DNA of 64,000 nt from assembly GCF_014384995.1 (NCBI RefSeq), contig NZ_JACRSY010000010.1:1-64000 (forward strand). Reading direction: 5' to 3'. Of this stretch, positions 8,485 through 16,551 are shown in pieces (position 1 is the stretch's first letter; every line of letters begins with the position of its first letter). The notes beneath the pieces were generated by a model that searched no databases, was not told where the DNA came from, and worked only from the letters and a program-made list of their open reading frames with translations. The position numbers and the translations under genes are program-made. Source of the DNA: Zhenhengia yiwuensis. Lineage in GTDB: Bacteria > Bacillota > Clostridia > Lachnospirales > Cellulosilyticaceae.

Positions 8485-8505
8485 TGTTTAAATTTATGTC
8501 ATAAT
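8477..8505 (+). promoter_or_regulatory. Promoter of the UbiA-family gene
   Basis: TTGTGC (8477-8482) and CATAAT (8500-8505) are separated by 17 bases, about 40 bases before the ATG. It overlaps the opposite-facing ABC operon promoter. Confidence 0.45.
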
Positions 8506-8543
8506 AAGAAAATGACTTTAAAGAAGGACATATAGGTGAGAAG

Positions 8544-9467
8544 ATGAAAAGAGATTTAAATTATTTTAAAGTATTGATAAAGGACGTATGGATTGCGTCA
8601 AGACCGCTTTCTTTAACCCTTGCAGTAGCTTCTACAACACTTGGAATTGTTGTAGCCTACAATCAAGGTTATTTATTTAACAGTCAAGTTGCTCTTGATT
8701 GGTTTAAAATTATTTTAATTACAGTGGCGGGGATTTTGGCTCAATTAGGTGCGAACTTTATCAATGATTACTTTGAAGGTTCTTTTAGATATCATAGGCC
8801 TTCAGGAAGAAAAATTAAGTTTTTAGGTGTAGAACGTACATATTTTGATATACTTGTCTTTATGTGTGGCATGGGCTCTTTTGCAGGTGCTGCAGTAATA
8901 GGAATCTTACTCATTCTCCTAACAAATATGCAGATGTTTTGGATTGGGATTATAGGAATTATTGGTTCGTATGCTTATACGGGGGAGCCTTTTGTCTATA
9001 AACGTAGAGGATTAGGTGTTCCGCTTTCATTCTTGCTTATGGGACCTTTAATGGTATATGGTGCGTATTTCCCATTTGGTATGGGCTTTTCATGGACACC
9101 TGTTTTAATTGCATTGCCACCAAGTTTTTTCATTCCAGCACTTATGATTAGTAATGAAATGCGTGATTTTACACGTGATAAGGGCTTAAGTCTTGGAACA
9201 CTAAGTGTACGTATTGGGAGTGAGAAGAGTAAAAAACTTTATGCAACACTTGTGTTTGGCGCATATGTTTTAACGGCTATTTATGTTGTATTAGGAATCT
9301 GCCCATTGCCTGCTTTATTAGTATTCTTTACTTTACCACTTGCTTTTAAAGCTTATAAATGTGTAGCAAGCTTTAAAGGACTAGGTATTCCTTATACGAA
9401 CAACTTACATTGGCTATTTAACTTAATCTTTATTGGAAGCTTATTGATACAAGGTTTCCTACGTTAA
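8544..9467 (+). CDS. UbiA-family prenyltransferase (MenA-like), divergent
   Basis: A 307-residue membrane protein with about eight hydrophobic segments and the UbiA fold signature. UbiA enzymes transfer a polyprenyl group to an aromatic or other acceptor using Mg2+ held by two Asp-rich motifs. The first motif is NDYFEGSFR from N74, where the canonical NDxxDxxxD would need Asp at the E and R positions. The second is NEMRDFTRD (204-212) followed by GTLSVRIG, close to MenA. No menaquinone genes are nearby, so the acceptor is unknown and the enzyme may have moved to another substrate. The gene is monocistronic with its own promoter and terminator. Confidence 0.82.
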   Translation: MKRDLNYFKVLIKDVWIASRPLSLTLAVASTTLGIVVAYNQGYLFNSQVALDWFKIILITVAGILAQLGANFINDYFEGSFRYHRPSGRKIKFLGVERTYFDILVFMCGMGSFAGAAVIGILLILLTNMQMFWIGIIGIIGSYAYTGEPFVYKRRGLGVPLSFLLMGPLMVYGAYFPFGMGFSWTPVLIALPPSFFIPALMISNEMRDFTRDKGLSLGTLSVRIGSEKSKKLYATLVFGAYVLTAIYVVLGICPLPALLVFFTLPLAFKAYKCVASFKGLGIPYTNNLHWLFNLIFIGSLLIQGFLR

Positions 9468-9494
9468 AAGAGGGCTTAGGCTCTCTTTTTTATG
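9466..9494 (+). terminator. Intrinsic terminator after the UbiA-family gene
   Basis: A 10-bp stem (9466-9475 with 9480-9489, one G-T pair), 4-base loop and T-run. Confidence 0.7.
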
Positions 9495-9505
9495 TTTTAC
9501 TTTAT

Positions 9506-9534
9506 TTTACTCTGAAAGAAAATGTTTATATAAT
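9506..9534 (+). promoter_or_regulatory. Promoter of the PflX-like gene
   Basis: TTTACT (9506-9511) and TATAAT (9529-9534) with 17-base spacing, 40 bases before the start codon. Confidence 0.5.
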
Positions 9535-9573
9535 AAGAGAAACGGATGAGATTGAAAAAAGGAGAGCTAAGGG

Positions 9574-10494
9574 ATGGATGAATCATTATTAAAACAATGC
9601 ACATTATGTCCAAGAGAATGCAGAGTAAATCGTTTAGAAGGACAATTAGGTTTTTGCAGGGCAGATGGACAAGTAGAGATTGCAAGGGCTGCCCTACATC
9701 ATTGGGAAGAGCCTTGCTTATCAGGAGAGAAAGGCTCAGGAACTATTTTCTTTTCACATTGCACATTAGGGTGTGTATTTTGTCAAAACTATGAGATTAG
9801 CACAATGGGAAAAGGCAAAGTTATATCTATAGAGCGACTAGCAGATATTTGCTTGGAGTTGCAGGCGAAGGGGGCACACAATATTAATTTTGTTACACCC
9901 ACTCACTACAGCATTCAGATTATAGAAGCCATCAAACTTGCTAGGACAAAAGGACTGCATCTGCCTATTGTGTATAACACAAGTGGTTATGAGAAAGTAG
10001 AAACACTGAAACGACTTGAAGGGTACGTAGATATTTATTTGCCGGATTTTAAGTATTTTAAATCGAGCTATGGTAAGAAGTATTCAAGAGCTGCCCATTA
10101 TGGTGATTATGCCAAAGCAGCCATTGGGGAAATGGTAAGACAAGTAGGAACAGCTTGTTTTAATGAGGCAGGGATGATGGTAAAGGGGGTTATTGTAAGG
10201 CATCTTATGTTGCCAGGACTACTTTTTGATTCTAAGCATATTGTCGAGTATCTGTATAACACCTATAAGGATCAGGTTTACATTAGCTTAATGAATCAGT
10301 ATACACCTCTTAAGCATGTAGCTAAGTATCCAGAACTGAATCGTCCTTTAAGTCCTAAGCATTATGATTATATGGTGGAATATGCCTTAGCTATAGGCAT
10401 TGAAAATGGCTTTATACAGGAAGGAGAGACGAATAAAGAAAGTTTCATTCCACCTTTCAATGAGGAGGGTGTAGAACCTTTTTCTTCCAACTAG
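9574..10494 (+). CDS. Radical SAM protein, PflX (pyruvate formate-lyase activase-like) family
   Basis: 306 residues. The radical-SAM cluster motif is CTLGCVFC, with C63, C67 and C70 (CX3CX2C) binding a [4Fe-4S] cluster for S-adenosylmethionine cleavage. An N-terminal Cys set (C9, C12, C16, C28) typical of the PflX group may hold a second metal site. Despite the name, the substrate of this family is not well established; true glycyl-radical activases have an extra ferredoxin-like insert not obvious here, and no glycyl-radical enzyme gene is adjacent. AAAGGAGAGC precedes the ATG. Confidence 0.85.
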   Translation: MDESLLKQCTLCPRECRVNRLEGQLGFCRADGQVEIARAALHHWEEPCLSGEKGSGTIFFSHCTLGCVFCQNYEISTMGKGKVISIERLADICLELQAKGAHNINFVTPTHYSIQIIEAIKLARTKGLHLPIVYNTSGYEKVETLKRLEGYVDIYLPDFKYFKSSYGKKYSRAAHYGDYAKAAIGEMVRQVGTACFNEAGMMVKGVIVRHLMLPGLLFDSKHIVEYLYNTYKDQVYISLMNQYTPLKHVAKYPELNRPLSPKHYDYMVEYALAIGIENGFIQEGETNKESFIPPFNEEGVEPFSSN

Positions 10495-10534
10495 CATATA
10501 AATAGAGATAGAGAAAAGAAATTAGGTGATCAAT

Positions 10535-11158
10535 ATGATAGAAATTTTATTGTTGGTTATAGCTCTATCCATAGATGCTTTTGTGGCAAGTTTGGCCTAT
10601 GGCGCAGATCGTATTAAAATTCCTGTACGTTCTGCTATGGCTTTAAGCATAGTAAGTGCTTTTATTTTACTTATCTCTATGGCAGGGGGATCACTTATTA
10701 GTACACTCTTGCCAGCTTATGCGACCACCGTTTTATGTTTTGGACTTTTATTTTTATTAGGTATTAGTAGATTTTGTGAAGGACTTATTAAAGATTTTCT
10801 AAAGAAGCATTCCAACCATGTACAAGGTATTACATTTAAGTTTTGGGATTTTCATTTTATCTTGGATATTTATATGGATAATACAAGGGCTGACCAGGAC
10901 CATTCTAAAGAACTAAGTATTAAAGAGGCACTTTCTTTAGGTATTGTACTCTCTTTGGATGGTATTGCAGCAGGGTTTGGAAGTGGTCTTGTAGAAGTTC
11001 ATTATATAGAAACACTTATTTTAGCACTCCTTATAGGGCTGTTTTCTATTTTATTAGGTGCTCGTATAGGGGAACATATTGCCCAAACAACTAAATGGAA
11101 TATTTCCTGGTTAAGTGGTATTACCTTAATTATTCTAGCTTTTATGAAACTTTTTTAA
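10535..11158 (+). CDS. ytaF: MntP/YtaF-family membrane protein (sporulation membrane protein YtaF-like)
   Basis: 207 residues with two hydrophobic three-helix halves, each containing the family Asp motif (ALSIDAFVASLAYG near residue 8; SLDGIAAGFGSG in the second half), joined by a hydrophilic linker with HFILDIYMDN. MntP relatives export Mn2+; YtaF-type proteins are linked to sporulation in Bacillus. The linker and length suggest YtaF rather than MntP. ATG at 10535 is preferred over GTG at 10526 because TAGGTGAT then sits as the ribosome binding site. It follows the PflX-like gene by 40 bases with no terminator, so the two may be cotranscribed. Confidence 0.8.
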   Translation: MIEILLLVIALSIDAFVASLAYGADRIKIPVRSAMALSIVSAFILLISMAGGSLISTLLPAYATTVLCFGLLFLLGISRFCEGLIKDFLKKHSNHVQGITFKFWDFHFILDIYMDNTRADQDHSKELSIKEALSLGIVLSLDGIAAGFGSGLVEVHYIETLILALLIGLFSILLGARIGEHIAQTTKWNISWLSGITLIILAFMKLF

Positions 11159-11186
11159 AGGACTGCTCTTTGCAGTCCTTTTTATA
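11157..11186 (+). terminator. Intrinsic terminator after ytaF-like gene
   Basis: Perfect 10-bp arms AAAGGACTGC (11157-11166, 11172-11181), 5-base loop and T-run. Confidence 0.8.
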
Positions 11187-11296
11187 ATGCCCCAAATAAG
11201 ATAAGTATTTTAGATTAAGGTTTAAGTGGAATAATATGGACAAGGCGTACATATAAATAGAGTACAAATTACTTAAGTCAAAGTGAGGAGGATACT

Positions 11297-14035
11297 ATGG
11301 AGAATAAGTATTATAGGCAACCAAAGGAAAGTGTACTTAGGTCGCTGAAAGTATCGGAAGAGAAAGGACTTACACACAAAGAAGCAGATAATAGGCTTAG
11401 AGAATATGGTAAAAACGAATTTACAAAGCCTAAACAAGCTAGTCTGCTTCAAGAAGTTAAAGAAATACTGGGACAGCAACTTATTATCATATTACTTATT
11501 GCAGCGGGTATTAGCCTGCTCATTAAAGAATATCATGATGCCATTGGGATTTGTTTGGCTATTTTAATAGGGAGTGTGATAGGGCTAGTAACTGAAAATA
11601 AATCCAAAAAAGCGGCTGAAGCTCTCGCACAAATGACAGAGGATATACGTGTAAAAGTGCTAAGGGATGGAAAAAAAGAGGTCATACATAAAAGTGAAGT
11701 TGTAGTAGGAGATATTGTTTTTCTAGAAACAGGAGACATGATTCCTGCAGATGGACGTATTTTAAAAAGTGTCGAGCTTAAAGTACGAGAGGATATGCTA
11801 ACAGGTGAATCTGATGATGTACGTAAGGAAGAGTGTACGGTGAGTTCAGACCATTTAGCAGAGCAGAAGAATATGCTTTTTGGGGGAACACTTATCGCTC
11901 TTGGTACAGCGACTATGGTTGTAACAGCTATAGGAGACCACACTGAGATGGGAAGTATTGCCAAGGAATTAGGAGAGCGTGAGGAAGATACACCACTTCA
12001 GATTAAACTTGATAACTTAGGAAAGAAGATTTCTCAAATTTCTACAGCTGTTGCAGGCATGTTATTTGTTTATATGCTTGTACAGATTATACAGGAAGCA
12101 CCTATTCATATGAGTCTTGCTAATGGACAAGCTTTTAGAAACTCTATGAAAGGTCTGGCTGCATGCTTTCCAGAGATTAAAACAGCCTTTGTTGTATGTG
12201 TAGCTTTGATTGTAGCGGCTGTGCCAGAAGGCTTAACCACTATGATTAATATTACACTTGCTATTACTATGAAACAGATGGCTAAAATTAATGCTTTAGT
12301 ACGTAAAAAAGAAGCGTGTGAAACTATAGGAAGTGTAAGTGTAATCTGTAGCGATAAAACAGGTACATTAACACAGAACCGTATGCAAGTAGCAAAAGTA
12401 TATCTTGAAGGACATTATGTCGAGCCATCTAAGCTAAGTGAACATAAAGACTTTGTACATAACTGTTTGATTAATAGCACAGCAGATGTAGATTATAGCT
12501 CACCAGAACCTAAGTATATAGGAAGTGCTACAGAATGTGCGCTTCTTCGTCTTTGTAAAGACTTTAATTATCAAACAGCAAGAGAGATTAGTGATATTGT
12601 AAGACAGGTTCCTTTTAATTCTCAGAATAAATATATGCTCACTATGATTCATACCCCTAACCATTATATACTTTATTCTAAAGGCGCACCTGAAGTTATA
12701 CTTGAACAATGCGGTTATGAATTAATAGAGGGGAGTATAAAACCTTTAACAGGGACGCGTAAACAGGAGATTATACGAGAAATGAGTCAGCTTCAAAAAG
12801 AAGCTATGCGTGTATTAGCTTTTGGGTATAAAGAAAGTATAGAGCCTAAGGATTATCGAACAAGAGCAGATTGGAAGAGAGAACTTGTATTCCAAGGTTT
12901 TGTAGGTATTAATGATCCACTTAGAGAAGGTGTTGTAGATTCCATTGCTATAGCTAGAGAAGGTGGCATTGAAACGAAAATGCTTACAGGAGATAACATT
13001 CAGACAGCTATGGCAATTGGTAAGGAACTGGGTATGATTGGTGAAGGATCTAAGATGCGTGCAGTTGAATCTACTTATATTGACCAATTAGATGATAAAC
13101 AATTAGCAGATGAAATTAAAACCATTGGTATTGTAGCACGTTCTAAGCCAACTACTAAAATGCGTATTGTACAAGCTCTTCAGAAAAATGGAGAGGTTGT
13201 AGCCGTAACAGGAGATGGTATTAATGATGCCCCTGCTCTTACTAAAGCAGATGTAGGTGTAGCTATGGGGATTGCAGGGACAGAAGTAAGTAAAAATGCA
13301 GCAGATATTATTCTAACAGATGATAGTTTTAGTACGATTGTACAAGCTATTAAATGGGGACGTGGTATTTATAATAACTTCCAACGTTTTATACAGTTTC
13401 AGCTTACTGTCAATGTTATAGCCTTTCTTATTGCAGTGCTGAGTCAACTTATGGGTTATGATATGCCATTTACTACGATACATCTCTTATGGATTAACCT
13501 GATCATGGATGGGCCTCCTGCTCTTGTATTAGGATTAGAACCTATTCGTGAATCGGTGATGAAGCGTAAACCTACGTCAAGAAATGCAAGTATTATTAAT
13601 AAATTTATGATTTTAACTATAGGACTTAATAGTCTTTATATTGCTATCGTATTATATTTGCAAATTAAACTAAACTTCTTAGGTGCAAATCTAAATCATG
13701 TTATAGGCAATGCCAGTGAAGTGCAAACTGTACTGTTTAGTCTTTTTGCTTTTTCAGTGCTCTTTAATGCCTTTAACTGTAGAGAGTTTGGTATTGCAAG
13801 TATATTCCCTAACTTTACAAAGAATAAGATGTTCCTAAGGGTCATTGCTTTAACAGCGTGCCTGCAGATTCTTATTACACAGTTTGTAGGTAAATTCTTT
13901 AATGCTGTACCACTAACAGCTAATATGTGGGGCAAAATTATATTAGTAGGTCTTTCTGTTATCGTTGTTAATGAAGTACTTAAATTAGCCTTTAGAATAG
14001 CAAGTAAAGTACTTCATCAATCTATTGACAGATAA
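11297..14035 (+). CDS. Calcium-type P2 P-type ATPase
   Basis: This 912-residue cation pump has the phosphorylation site DKTGTLT at D353, the actuator TGES loop, the hinge TGDGINDAPA and an N-terminal cation-ATPase domain. Membrane-segment motifs AAVPEGL (M4) and WINLIMDGPPA (M6, Asn and Asp) match the Ca2+ site of the PMCA/SPCA/SERCA-like bacterial pumps. It probably exports Ca2+ from the cytoplasm at the expense of ATP; Mn2+ cannot be excluded. GAGGAGG precedes the ATG. It is monocistronic, ended by a terminator at 14078-14112, and sits before the Mg2+ transporter mgtE. Confidence 0.92.
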   Translation: MENKYYRQPKESVLRSLKVSEEKGLTHKEADNRLREYGKNEFTKPKQASLLQEVKEILGQQLIIILLIAAGISLLIKEYHDAIGICLAILIGSVIGLVTENKSKKAAEALAQMTEDIRVKVLRDGKKEVIHKSEVVVGDIVFLETGDMIPADGRILKSVELKVREDMLTGESDDVRKEECTVSSDHLAEQKNMLFGGTLIALGTATMVVTAIGDHTEMGSIAKELGEREEDTPLQIKLDNLGKKISQISTAVAGMLFVYMLVQIIQEAPIHMSLANGQAFRNSMKGLAACFPEIKTAFVVCVALIVAAVPEGLTTMINITLAITMKQMAKINALVRKKEACETIGSVSVICSDKTGTLTQNRMQVAKVYLEGHYVEPSKLSEHKDFVHNCLINSTADVDYSSPEPKYIGSATECALLRLCKDFNYQTAREISDIVRQVPFNSQNKYMLTMIHTPNHYILYSKGAPEVILEQCGYELIEGSIKPLTGTRKQEIIREMSQLQKEAMRVLAFGYKESIEPKDYRTRADWKRELVFQGFVGINDPLREGVVDSIAIAREGGIETKMLTGDNIQTAMAIGKELGMIGEGSKMRAVESTYIDQLDDKQLADEIKTIGIVARSKPTTKMRIVQALQKNGEVVAVTGDGINDAPALTKADVGVAMGIAGTEVSKNAADIILTDDSFSTIVQAIKWGRGIYNNFQRFIQFQLTVNVIAFLIAVLSQLMGYDMPFTTIHLLWINLIMDGPPALVLGLEPIRESVMKRKPTSRNASIINKFMILTIGLNSLYIAIVLYLQIKLNFLGANLNHVIGNASEVQTVLFSLFAFSVLFNAFNCREFGIASIFPNFTKNKMFLRVIALTACLQILITQFVGKFFNAVPLTANMWGKIILVGLSVIVVNEVLKLAFRIASKVLHQSIDR

Positions 14036-14077
14036 AAAACCATTAGGTATGATAAAAAGTAAGAAATAGAGAAACTT

Positions 14078-14112
14078 AAAAGACTTTTTGTGAAATACAA
14101 AAAGTCTTTTTT
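14078..14112 (+). terminator. Intrinsic terminator after the Ca-ATPase gene
   Basis: Perfect 14-bp arms (14078-14091 and 14097-14110, AAAAGACTTTTTGT), 5-base loop and T tail. Confidence 0.8.
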
Positions 14113-14135
14113 ATGGTGTTAAGGAGGTGGTATGA

Positions 14136-14234
14136 ATGGATTCGCATGAGCAGAGGCAAAATAAACAAGAGATGGAAAGTTTACCAGATAGGGAAGAAGC
14201 TAGTCATACCCCATTACGAGACTTCCCCATCTAA
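14136..14234 (+). CDS. Putative 32-codon leader peptide upstream of mgtE
   Basis: ATG at 14136 follows a very strong ribosome binding site (AAGGAGGTGG, 14121-14130) by 5 bases and opens 32 codons (MDSHEQRQNKQEMESLPDRE..., ending LRDFPI) to a TAA at 14232-14234. It lies directly after the Ca-ATPase terminator and 15 bases before mgtE. The peptide is hydrophilic and rich in Glu, Asp, Gln and Pro, with no resemblance to a stable protein. Acidic and Pro residues in leader peptides of Mg2+ transporter genes are known to stall or destabilise ribosomes at low Mg2+ in enterobacteria; a similar role here is inference. Confidence 0.5.
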   Translation: MDSHEQRQNKQEMESLPDREEASHTPLRDFPI

Positions 14235-14243
14235 GAGAGGGGA
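14223..14243 (+). promoter_or_regulatory. Hairpin that can mask the mgtE ribosome binding site
   Basis: TCCCC at 14224-14228, inside the last codons of the leader ORF, is complementary to GGGGA at 14239-14243. That second arm is the mgtE Shine-Dalgarno (AGGGGA, 7 bases before the ATG). The leader stop codon lies in the loop, so a ribosome finishing the leader would open the hairpin. Short 5-bp stem, so stability is uncertain. Confidence 0.4.
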
Positions 14244-14249
14244 TCCACT

Positions 14250-15593
14250 ATGAAATTGAATATGAATAAAGAAGAGTTTAGAAAATTTCTATTACATGCA
14301 CCACAGTCAAAGGTGATGCAGTACATAGAAGATGTACATCCAGTAGATATTTTAGATATTCTAAGAGATGATGAAGAAGATGCGCAAGATATACTGGGGC
14401 GTCTACCTGAAAATTATATTGCTCAGATTATAGACGAAGCTGAGACAGAAGAAAAGTATCATTTTCTCATGCAGTTTAGTGAGAATAAGCAAAAAAACAT
14501 TATGGAGGCCATGTCTTCAGATGAACTTACAGACTTATTAGGCATTTTAGATGAGGATCAGGCTAATAAACTCTTAGCTAGAATGACAGAAGAAGATGCG
14601 AGGAAAGTAAGGCAACTTTTAAGTTACGAACCAGATACTGCAGCGGGTATTATGGCAACAGAGTTTATCTGTATTAAAGAGTATATGAATGTAGAAGAGA
14701 CCCTAAGATACCTTCAGGCTAATCAAGAAGAAATGGACAATGCCTATAACCTTTATGTTATTGATAGCTTAGACAGGCTTAAAGGCGTTGTTTCTTTAAA
14801 AGATTTAGTAAGTTCTGCTTTTACAACATCTATTAGAGAAATTATACAGACGAATGTAGAAAGCATTCCTTATCATATGGATCAGGAAGAAGTAGGACAC
14901 TTGTTTGAAAAGTATGGGTATTTAACGATGCCTGTTGTAGATCATATAGGAAGACTTTTAGGAATTGTTACTGTAGATGATGTGATGCAGATTTTGCGTG
15001 ATGAAAATACAGAAGATATTCACAAGCTAGGTGGTGTAGGTGAAGGTGAAAAACTCAATGGTACTTTAAAAGAATCTGTGCGAAGTAGATTGCCATGGCT
15101 TTTAGTTAATTTATTAACGGCTATTTTAGCATCAGCCATTGTAGGTTTATTTGAAGGAACTATTGAAAAGGTTGTTTCGCTAGCTACCTTTATGCCTATT
15201 GTAGCAGGTATGGGTGGTAATGCAGGGACACAGACCCTTACTGTTATGGTAAGAGGACTAGCCTTAGGTGAATTAGACTATAAACATATCAAAAAGGTTT
15301 TATTTAAAGAAATTGGTATTGGAACCATTACAGGTATATCTATAGGATGTATTATTGCTGTTTTAGGTTATATGTGGGAAGGTAATATAATCTTTGGTCT
15401 TGTTATAGGTATTGCTATGGTTCTGAATATGATTGTAGCAACACTTTCTGGATTTACCGTACCTATTGTACTGAAAAAAATTAAAGTAGATCCAGCACTT
15501 GCATCTTCAGTATTTGTGACAACTTTTACAGATGTCTTAGGCTTTTTCTTTTTCTTAGGTCTTGCTACACTATTTATACACTATCTCGTTTAG
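14250..15593 (+). CDS. mgtE: Magnesium transporter MgtE
   Basis: 447 residues in the MgtE order: N-terminal helical superfamily domain (about 1-125, LLARMTEEDARKV), a CBS-domain pair (about 130-255, MATEFICIKEYMNVEETLRYL and PVVDHIGRLLGIVTVDDVM) and a five-helix membrane domain (about 280-447). The membrane domain carries the conserved GMGGNAGTQ segment and a terminal TDVLGFFFFLGLA with the selectivity-linked Asp. MgtE is a dimeric Mg2+ channel closed by Mg2+ binding to its cytoplasmic domains. No M-box riboswitch consensus was seen upstream; instead there is a short leader ORF. Confidence 0.95.
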   Translation: MKLNMNKEEFRKFLLHAPQSKVMQYIEDVHPVDILDILRDDEEDAQDILGRLPENYIAQIIDEAETEEKYHFLMQFSENKQKNIMEAMSSDELTDLLGILDEDQANKLLARMTEEDARKVRQLLSYEPDTAAGIMATEFICIKEYMNVEETLRYLQANQEEMDNAYNLYVIDSLDRLKGVVSLKDLVSSAFTTSIREIIQTNVESIPYHMDQEEVGHLFEKYGYLTMPVVDHIGRLLGIVTVDDVMQILRDENTEDIHKLGGVGEGEKLNGTLKESVRSRLPWLLVNLLTAILASAIVGLFEGTIEKVVSLATFMPIVAGMGGNAGTQTLTVMVRGLALGELDYKHIKKVLFKEIGIGTITGISIGCIIAVLGYMWEGNIIFGLVIGIAMVLNMIVATLSGFTVPIVLKKIKVDPALASSVFVTTFTDVLGFFFFLGLATLFIHYLV

Positions 15594-15620
15594 AAGAAAA
15601 GGAGCATAAAAGGAGTTTAT

Positions 15621-16076
15621 ATGGATAAAATTATTATTTACTGTGATGGCGGTTGTAGAGGAAACGGTAGAGAAGACAATGTAGGTGGATGGGGTGTTTA
15701 TCTAACTTACAAAGGAAATGAAAAAGAACTTTATGGTGGTACAAAAGGTACAACCAATAATATTATGGAGCTGACTGCTTGCATACAAGCCTTAAGAGCT
15801 TTAAAAAGACATGATATTCCAGTAGAAGTAATGGTAGATAGTGCTTATGTATTAAATGGTATTACGAACTGGATTTATAACTGGATGAAAAAAGGATGGG
15901 TGACTTCCAAAAAAGAACCAGTGGAAAATAAAGAACTATGGCAGCGACTTTATGAAGAAAAACAGAAATTCACGAATATCACCTTTATTAAAGTAAAAGG
16001 GCATTCTGATAATGTAGGGAATAACAGGGCAGATGCTTTAGCTAATAAAGGAATGGATGAAGTAACATTAAGATAG
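15621..16076 (+). CDS. rnhA: Ribonuclease HI
   Basis: 151 residues, the normal size for a stand-alone RNase HI, which cuts the RNA strand of RNA-DNA hybrids. Catalytic acids are visible in YCDGGCRGNG (Asp9), NNIMELTA (Glu), MVDSAYVLNG (Asp) and the NNRADALAN segment (Asp). The basic handle region is present (NWMKKGWVTSKKEPVENKELW). AAAGGAG precedes the ATG. It follows mgtE by 27 bases without a terminator and is followed after 20 bases by an unknown gene. Confidence 0.92.
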   Translation: MDKIIIYCDGGCRGNGREDNVGGWGVYLTYKGNEKELYGGTKGTTNNIMELTACIQALRALKRHDIPVEVMVDSAYVLNGITNWIYNWMKKGWVTSKKEPVENKELWQRLYEEKQKFTNITFIKVKGHSDNVGNNRADALANKGMDEVTLR

Positions 16077-16096
16077 GCTTTAGGAGGAATTAGAAA

Positions 16097-16468
16097 ATGG
16101 CTAACATTGGGGTTTTCTTTTGTACAGAAGATGAAATACTTACACACATGTATGAAAGACATGATGGGAAACAACAAGGGGTAATCTTTAATCCCCCAGA
16201 AGGACATGATCGTGTATGGAGAAATAAATTTGAGAAAGAGCATAAAGAAAAGTATGATTTTTGGCCCATAGGCAGAGTAAGTTATAACACAAATAGCAGA
16301 CAGTATATTATTTATCATGATAAATGTTTAGGTAAGGATGTTTTAGAAAAAGTACGAGTATTATTTAATGTACCAGATGAAGTCGTGCGTTATGTTGTGG
16401 ATGACTATTATAGCTGCCAAGAGTGTCGTAAAAAAATTATAGATGATGATGAAAATTTATACTGGTAG
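16097..16468 (+). CDS. Hypothetical protein with C-terminal CxxC
   Basis: 123 residues not recognised. It is soluble and aromatic-rich, with WPIGRVSYNTNSRQYIIYHDKC in the middle and a Cys pair CQEC near residue 110, just before an acidic tail. TAGGAGGAATTAG precedes the ATG, and coding quality is good throughout. Close spacing to rnhA (20 bases) suggests cotranscription, but there is no functional hint from that. The strong mrp promoter follows. Confidence 0.7.
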   Translation: MANIGVFFCTEDEILTHMYERHDGKQQGVIFNPPEGHDRVWRNKFEKEHKEKYDFWPIGRVSYNTNSRQYIIYHDKCLGKDVLEKVRVLFNVPDEVVRYVVDDYYSCQECRKKIIDDDENLYW

Positions 16469-16487
16469 AATTAAAAATGTGCAAAAT

Positions 16488-16516
16488 TTGACATGATCTA
16501 TAATTAATCATACAAT
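16488..16516 (+). promoter_or_regulatory. Promoter of the Mrp-family gene
   Basis: TTGACA (16488-16493) and TACAAT (16511-16516) with 17-base spacing, 35 bases before the ATG. Confidence 0.65.
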
Positions 16517-16551
16517 AAATATATAAATGTTATTGTTAGAAAGGGGAAAAT

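Noticed and set aside
8408..8543. TPP or other riboswitch before the NMT1-type importer
   Set aside because: The interval is short, filled by two divergent promoters, and no riboswitch core motif was seen.
11533..11964. 143-codon minus-strand open frame inside the Ca-ATPase gene
   Set aside because: It is an antisense shadow of a strongly conserved protein, with low-complexity Ser/Ile-rich translation.
14113..14249. M-box magnesium riboswitch before mgtE
   Set aside because: None of the conserved M-box segments could be recognised in this 137-base stretch.
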